Below are positions 60,932-64,000 of a DNA stretch of 64,000 nt, piece after piece (position 1 is the first letter of the stretch; each line of letters begins with the position of its first letter). The stretch is from Rotaria socialis (Eukaryota > Rotifera > Eurotatoria > Philodinida > Philodinidae). Location of the stretch: assembly GCA_905331475.1 (NCBI GenBank), contig CAJNYU010000915.1, positions 60,211-124,210 on the forward strand. The letters run 5' to 3'. Below the pieces are notes generated by a model, which did no database searches, had not been told where the DNA came from, and was given only the letters and a program-made list of their open reading frames with translations. The position numbers and the translations under genes are program-made.

Positions 60932-62180
60932 ACCATTTATTTAAGAGGTGTTACATATCCGAAATATTGGACATGCTGGAGATGCCAAGGCAGACGCCGA
61001 CGTACAAAACAATAACTAACACATAATACAAATACTATGCGTATGCAAGATTATTTAACCCTTTCCGGCCCGCTGTTTGGAAATTGCCGTACCCCCCTAG
61101 GGGAAAATGTTGCCATATGGCAACACCGGGCCGGAAAGGGTTAAGCACACTCTGCGTCTCACGCAGAGACACCGCATCTTCGGGGAAGTGCTGAGCAAAA
61201 ATACTTTCCTGATTTGAAGGCTATGACCAATACACATCCTTGGGGCACACTAGAGTGTGGAAGCCATTTATCCAGCAATGCTGTCTAACTCACATGGAAG
61301 GCGAACCCATAAATTAGTTCATCATAGCACGCAGTGAACGGTGCTGGTGAGCGCCGAAACAATTATCGACTTGCTAAGTCGTAGTCATCCATGGATATAG
61401 CTGCATAAACAAAATACTAAATTCACAGCGAATGACAGGTAAAAAGGTAAAAACAGGCGCATTGCCAACCACGTGGAAAAGGCAAATCATTCGATATTGG
61501 CGCGTCGCTGCGGTAGGCAAGCATGAAAACACGCGCACCTACTTAAAACGCAAGTTGAATGCATGCACCCACACCCATATCTTACGGTTAGAGTGATAAT
61601 TCGAGTAACAGAGATCCGTCCGTATCTGTACACCGTCGTTTTCCAGCTATCATCAGACCCACATTAGGTATGCTGTATACGTGTGTAAACGAGGTATTCT
61701 GCCTTTCGTGACACCCACACTTGCGATGGGTGCGGCAGTGTGTGAATGCGTTAATGTGTTTTCGTGCATCTCTACCGTGGTCGCACACCAACATTGAGTG
61801 ATATGCGTTTTTGGCGTGGTTAGCAGTTTGCCTGTTTTACCTTTTTGTGCCTGATTCAGTGTATATCTAGTGCTTTTCCTATGTGACTCTATCCACGAAA
61901 GACTTCGATTTGGTGTGCCTACCTATGTTTCGACGCTCACCCTCTCGCTATGGAGACGCATCTTCAGGTGGGGTCTATGGGCTAAAAATCAAAAAATATT
62001 TTTTCATCGCGAGATTCGGCATATACAGATTGCGCCTGATGGATTCCTTACAGCTATGATATTTGTATTTGTTGGGAGTATTGCTGCTGTGTATCCCGCA
62101 TCTCCCATGGCACCTCTGGCATGCCCGATTTGTTGGATATGTGACACTGCTGTATCTTTGTGAACAATATTCTGTAGATA
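60930..62180. mobile_element. Large imperfect inverted repeat (foldback-type element)
   Basis: The plus strand from about 60948 aligns with the minus strand from about 62157 inward. Matching landmarks are GTTACATATCC / GTCACATATCC, GGACATGCTGGAGATGCC / GGGCATGCCAGAGGTGCC, ACAAATACTATGCGTA / ACAAATATCATAGCTG, GGTGAGCGCCGAAACA / GGTGAGCGTCGAAACA, and GGTAAAAACAGGCGCATTGC near the inner end. Arms are roughly 450-550 bp and diverged. The region is richer in GC than its flanks. The arms also encode similar peptides (HIRNIGHAGDAKADA and HIQQIGHARGAMGDA), so a once-coding unit may have been duplicated in inverted form. Confidence 0.7.
61059..61140. mobile_element. 82-bp TTAA-flanked MITE (piggyBac-like)
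   Basis: Perfect 14-bp inverted ends CCCTTTCCGGCCCG / CGGGCCGGAAAGGG are flanked by TTAA on both sides (61055-61058 and 61141-61144), the piggyBac target. Further small palindromes (TTGCCATATGGCAA, CCCCTAGGGG) lie inside, so the whole element can fold. It interrupts the left arm of the large inverted repeat; homology between arms resumes on either side. Confidence 0.88.
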
Positions 62181-62462
62181 GCATGGCAATGTTGTAACGG
62201 TACGAGATGTTTTATTCCAATCATCCTTCTCCTTTTATAGTTACACTTTCTTTCTCTGGAGTGCGTCACTCAACCGGAGAGAACTAGAAAGAACACGACA
62301 AAGAGGAAGAGACAATACACATGACAATGAGGAGAAAGTCGTTATGTACATTGATTAGGATAGAACGAGTGCTTATATTTGCAGTCACATTTTCAGCAGA
62401 AATGAACCACCCCACATAAAGTCATGCGTTTTAAGTAGAAATGGAAAAGAAAGAATATAAAT

Positions 62463-62463
62463 G

Positions 62464-62500
<37 letters not shown>
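62463..62500. repeat. (AT)n microsatellite
   Basis: An uninterrupted TA dinucleotide run of about 36 bases directly precedes the inverted-repeat segment at 62518-62718. Confidence 0.95.
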
Positions 62501-62502
<2 letters not shown>

Positions 62503-62517
62503 CAAATGTCATAGGCT

Positions 62518-62718
62518 CACAAGAAATTCAAGTTATCCTGGTCTAATTTTCCTTTATAAATATATGCGATATTTATCAGTTTGATCACTTTAGATCTAAA
62601 ATGATCAAAAGGGACTAAGGGGAGTAATAGGACTAAAGAGATTAAAGAAATCTAAAGAATAATGAGGGTTTATATTTGTAAAGAAAAGTTAGACCAGGAT
62701 AACTTTAATTTCTTATGG
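62518..62718. mobile_element. Probable 200-bp MITE
   Basis: About 47 bases at each end are inverted copies: AAGAAATTCAAGTTATCCTG with GTCTAATTTT at the left and, on the opposite strand, AAGAAATTAAAGTTATCCTG with GTCTAACTTT at the right. The interior is A-rich without coding frame. I cannot fix the exact outer ends or a target duplication, so the superfamily is open. Confidence 0.65.
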
Positions 62719-63289
62719 ACCCCTCCTTATTCTCGTTTATATTTTATCTAAATTAATATCTCTCTTATAATGATTGAATTATATCTTTATCTTTATACAG
62801 AAACATAGAAAATCATCTTTGAAAACAAAGTTTAATTTCGCAAGATATAAAAAAATACGCGGAAGCTATGTTTGGTTTTGGAAAATTATTTTTAAAAATT
62901 CATCAGTTAGTTTGAAAATATGTTCAAGATTCTGCTTCTAATGATGATTAACAATGTACTGATGTGATTATAATTTAGTTAAATATTTCTGAAACAATTA
63001 AATGCTATTTCGATTTCAAGTTGATTGAAATGCTTATAATAGTAACGATAGTTTTTGTTTGTTGCTGAATTATAAATCCTAATATATATTTTTTCTACGA
63101 TTTAGAATTCAAGAACTCTTAGCAAATCCAAGAAATTTCAAGCAGAAAAATGTCGCTCAGGCAAAAATTATTTTCTTTTCATTCTGTTTATGTAAGACGA
63201 TCAAAGATATACACGTACATATACATGCTTCCGTTCTAAACATATATCGAGATATTCAGTACCTATGACTAGAAATAAAGAAAACACAC

Positions 63290-63538
63290 CTTTCAATATT
63301 GTTTTCTATCATTTCTACAAATAAATGCAAATTCTTTGCGCCCGTTTTAACTTGTTTTTCCTTTGCCATATTACTATCTATATCACTATTTCCATTCTGT
63401 CGAAGAAAACAAAATTTGGACTGAATAATATTTCTTCACAAGCCCTGAATAGAACAGCGCAACATGTAAGAAATAAAAAATACCCACCATCCTTAACTTG
63501 AACCAAACGAAAGCTTTTTTAATAGCACTCGTAACCAT
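63290..63538 (-). CDS. Possible first two exons of an unidentified gene
   Basis: Exon 63538-63488 reads MVTSAIKKAFVWFKLRM and ends at a GT donor; exon 63396-63290 follows an acceptor (TTCGACAG) in phase and reads NGNSDIDSNMAKEKQVKTGA and onward to FVEMIENNIE before GTGTGT. The join gives 52 residues with charged helical character. I could not find a third exon that continues the frame with an intron of normal size, and recognise no domain. The rest may lie in poorly resolved sequence to the left. Confidence 0.33.
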
Positions 63539-64000
63539 AATATATGCATAAAAAAGTCTGCAAATGAAGGAATTTTCTTATTCCATAAAACTGTATTACT
63601 CCACTGACAGCTAATACTACAATCATGACAATCACCAGCTGGATATTTTTCACTTCAAGATACCCCTACCCTCCATAATTATTCCGCACTTACCCACGAT
63701 TTTTTTTCAAGAACACCTCCATTTTCACTTACAAAACCACAATATCAGCATAAGATTAGCTGTTAGGTTCCACATATGACTATCAGGACAACTTTCCAGC
63801 ATGCAACACGATATACAGTACAGATTGTTCCTGATATACGGCGATATGACTTATTCATTTCACATTCAAAATAAACCATCCCTAGTGAAACATCTTGTAA
63901 GTAAGATCTTGAAATCTTGGGATTGGTAGGTAAGATCTTATCAAGATCTTTAGAAGATAATTCGCTTGTTCAGATCTTGTCCTATCTGATAAATCTGTAC

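Noticed and set aside
61588-62269. Several 60-97 residue frames on both strands
   Set aside because: They fall in the large inverted repeat and are explained by its higher GC content; no intact domain.
63898-63990. Repeated AGATCTT words at the window end
   Set aside because: Short and incomplete because the window ends; could be the edge of a repeat but not assessable.

Overview
The window looks like nuclear DNA of a small invertebrate, most likely a bdelloid rotifer. It is very AT-rich and gene-dense, most introns are about 50-100 nt with GT-AG ends, and it carries clear animal orthologues (FOXA, KDM1A/LSD1, SURF4, TENT5, NR6-type nuclear receptor, RIB43A, SLBP, AP3M, CREBL2, NCK, nicotinic receptor subunit). 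It also has a secreted PPC-like/NHL-propeller gene of a kind that is expanded in bdelloids, and many small DNA transposons. The species assignment is inference; the gene identities rest on my own translations. Exon joins were checked by hand for splice sites, phase and total length wherever exact coordinates are given.

Layout. 1-6760: mostly non-coding, with a hAT-like MITE, a possible solo LTR and weak candidate exons. 6764-10892 (-): nicotinic-type Cys-loop receptor subunit whose largest intron holds a mariner relic with a hAT-like element inserted in it. 11562-13957 (+): RIB43A/RIBC2. 16107-18042 (+): NR6-like nuclear receptor with an apparent 1-base frameshift. 20008-21018 (-): SURF4, divergent from KDM1A at 21347-24543 (+) across 328 bp. 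26269-27654 (-): FOXA. 31671-32808 (-): TENT5/FAM46 poly(A) polymerase. 33939-34340: second hAT-like MITE. 35190-36025: near-identical duplicated block around an N. 36982-46694 (-): secreted protein with two PPC-like domains and an NHL propeller, damaged by a 1.2-kb hAT-like insertion, a nonsense codon and a frameshift. 49395-54057 (-): tightly packed SLBP, AP3M and CREBL2. 55732-57460 (+): NCK-like adaptor with only two SH3 domains. 58834-59556 (-): tnp2-like transposase fragment. 60424-60931: 59-bp tandem repeats, duplicated around another N. About 60930-62180: large imperfect inverted repeat (foldback) with an 82-bp TTAA-flanked MITE in one arm. 62500-64000: AT microsatellite, another inverted-repeat MITE and possible first exons of a gene.

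Functionally the genes are ordinary animal housekeeping and regulatory genes: transcription and chromatin (FOXA, NR6, LSD1, CREBL2), RNA metabolism (SLBP, TENT5), trafficking (SURF4, AP-3 mu), signalling (NCK, nicotinic receptor) and cilia (RIB43A). The most unusual content is the layered transposon record, the multiply broken secreted NHL gene, and splice-acceptor-like sequences just upstream of several start codons, which would fit spliced-leader trans-splicing.
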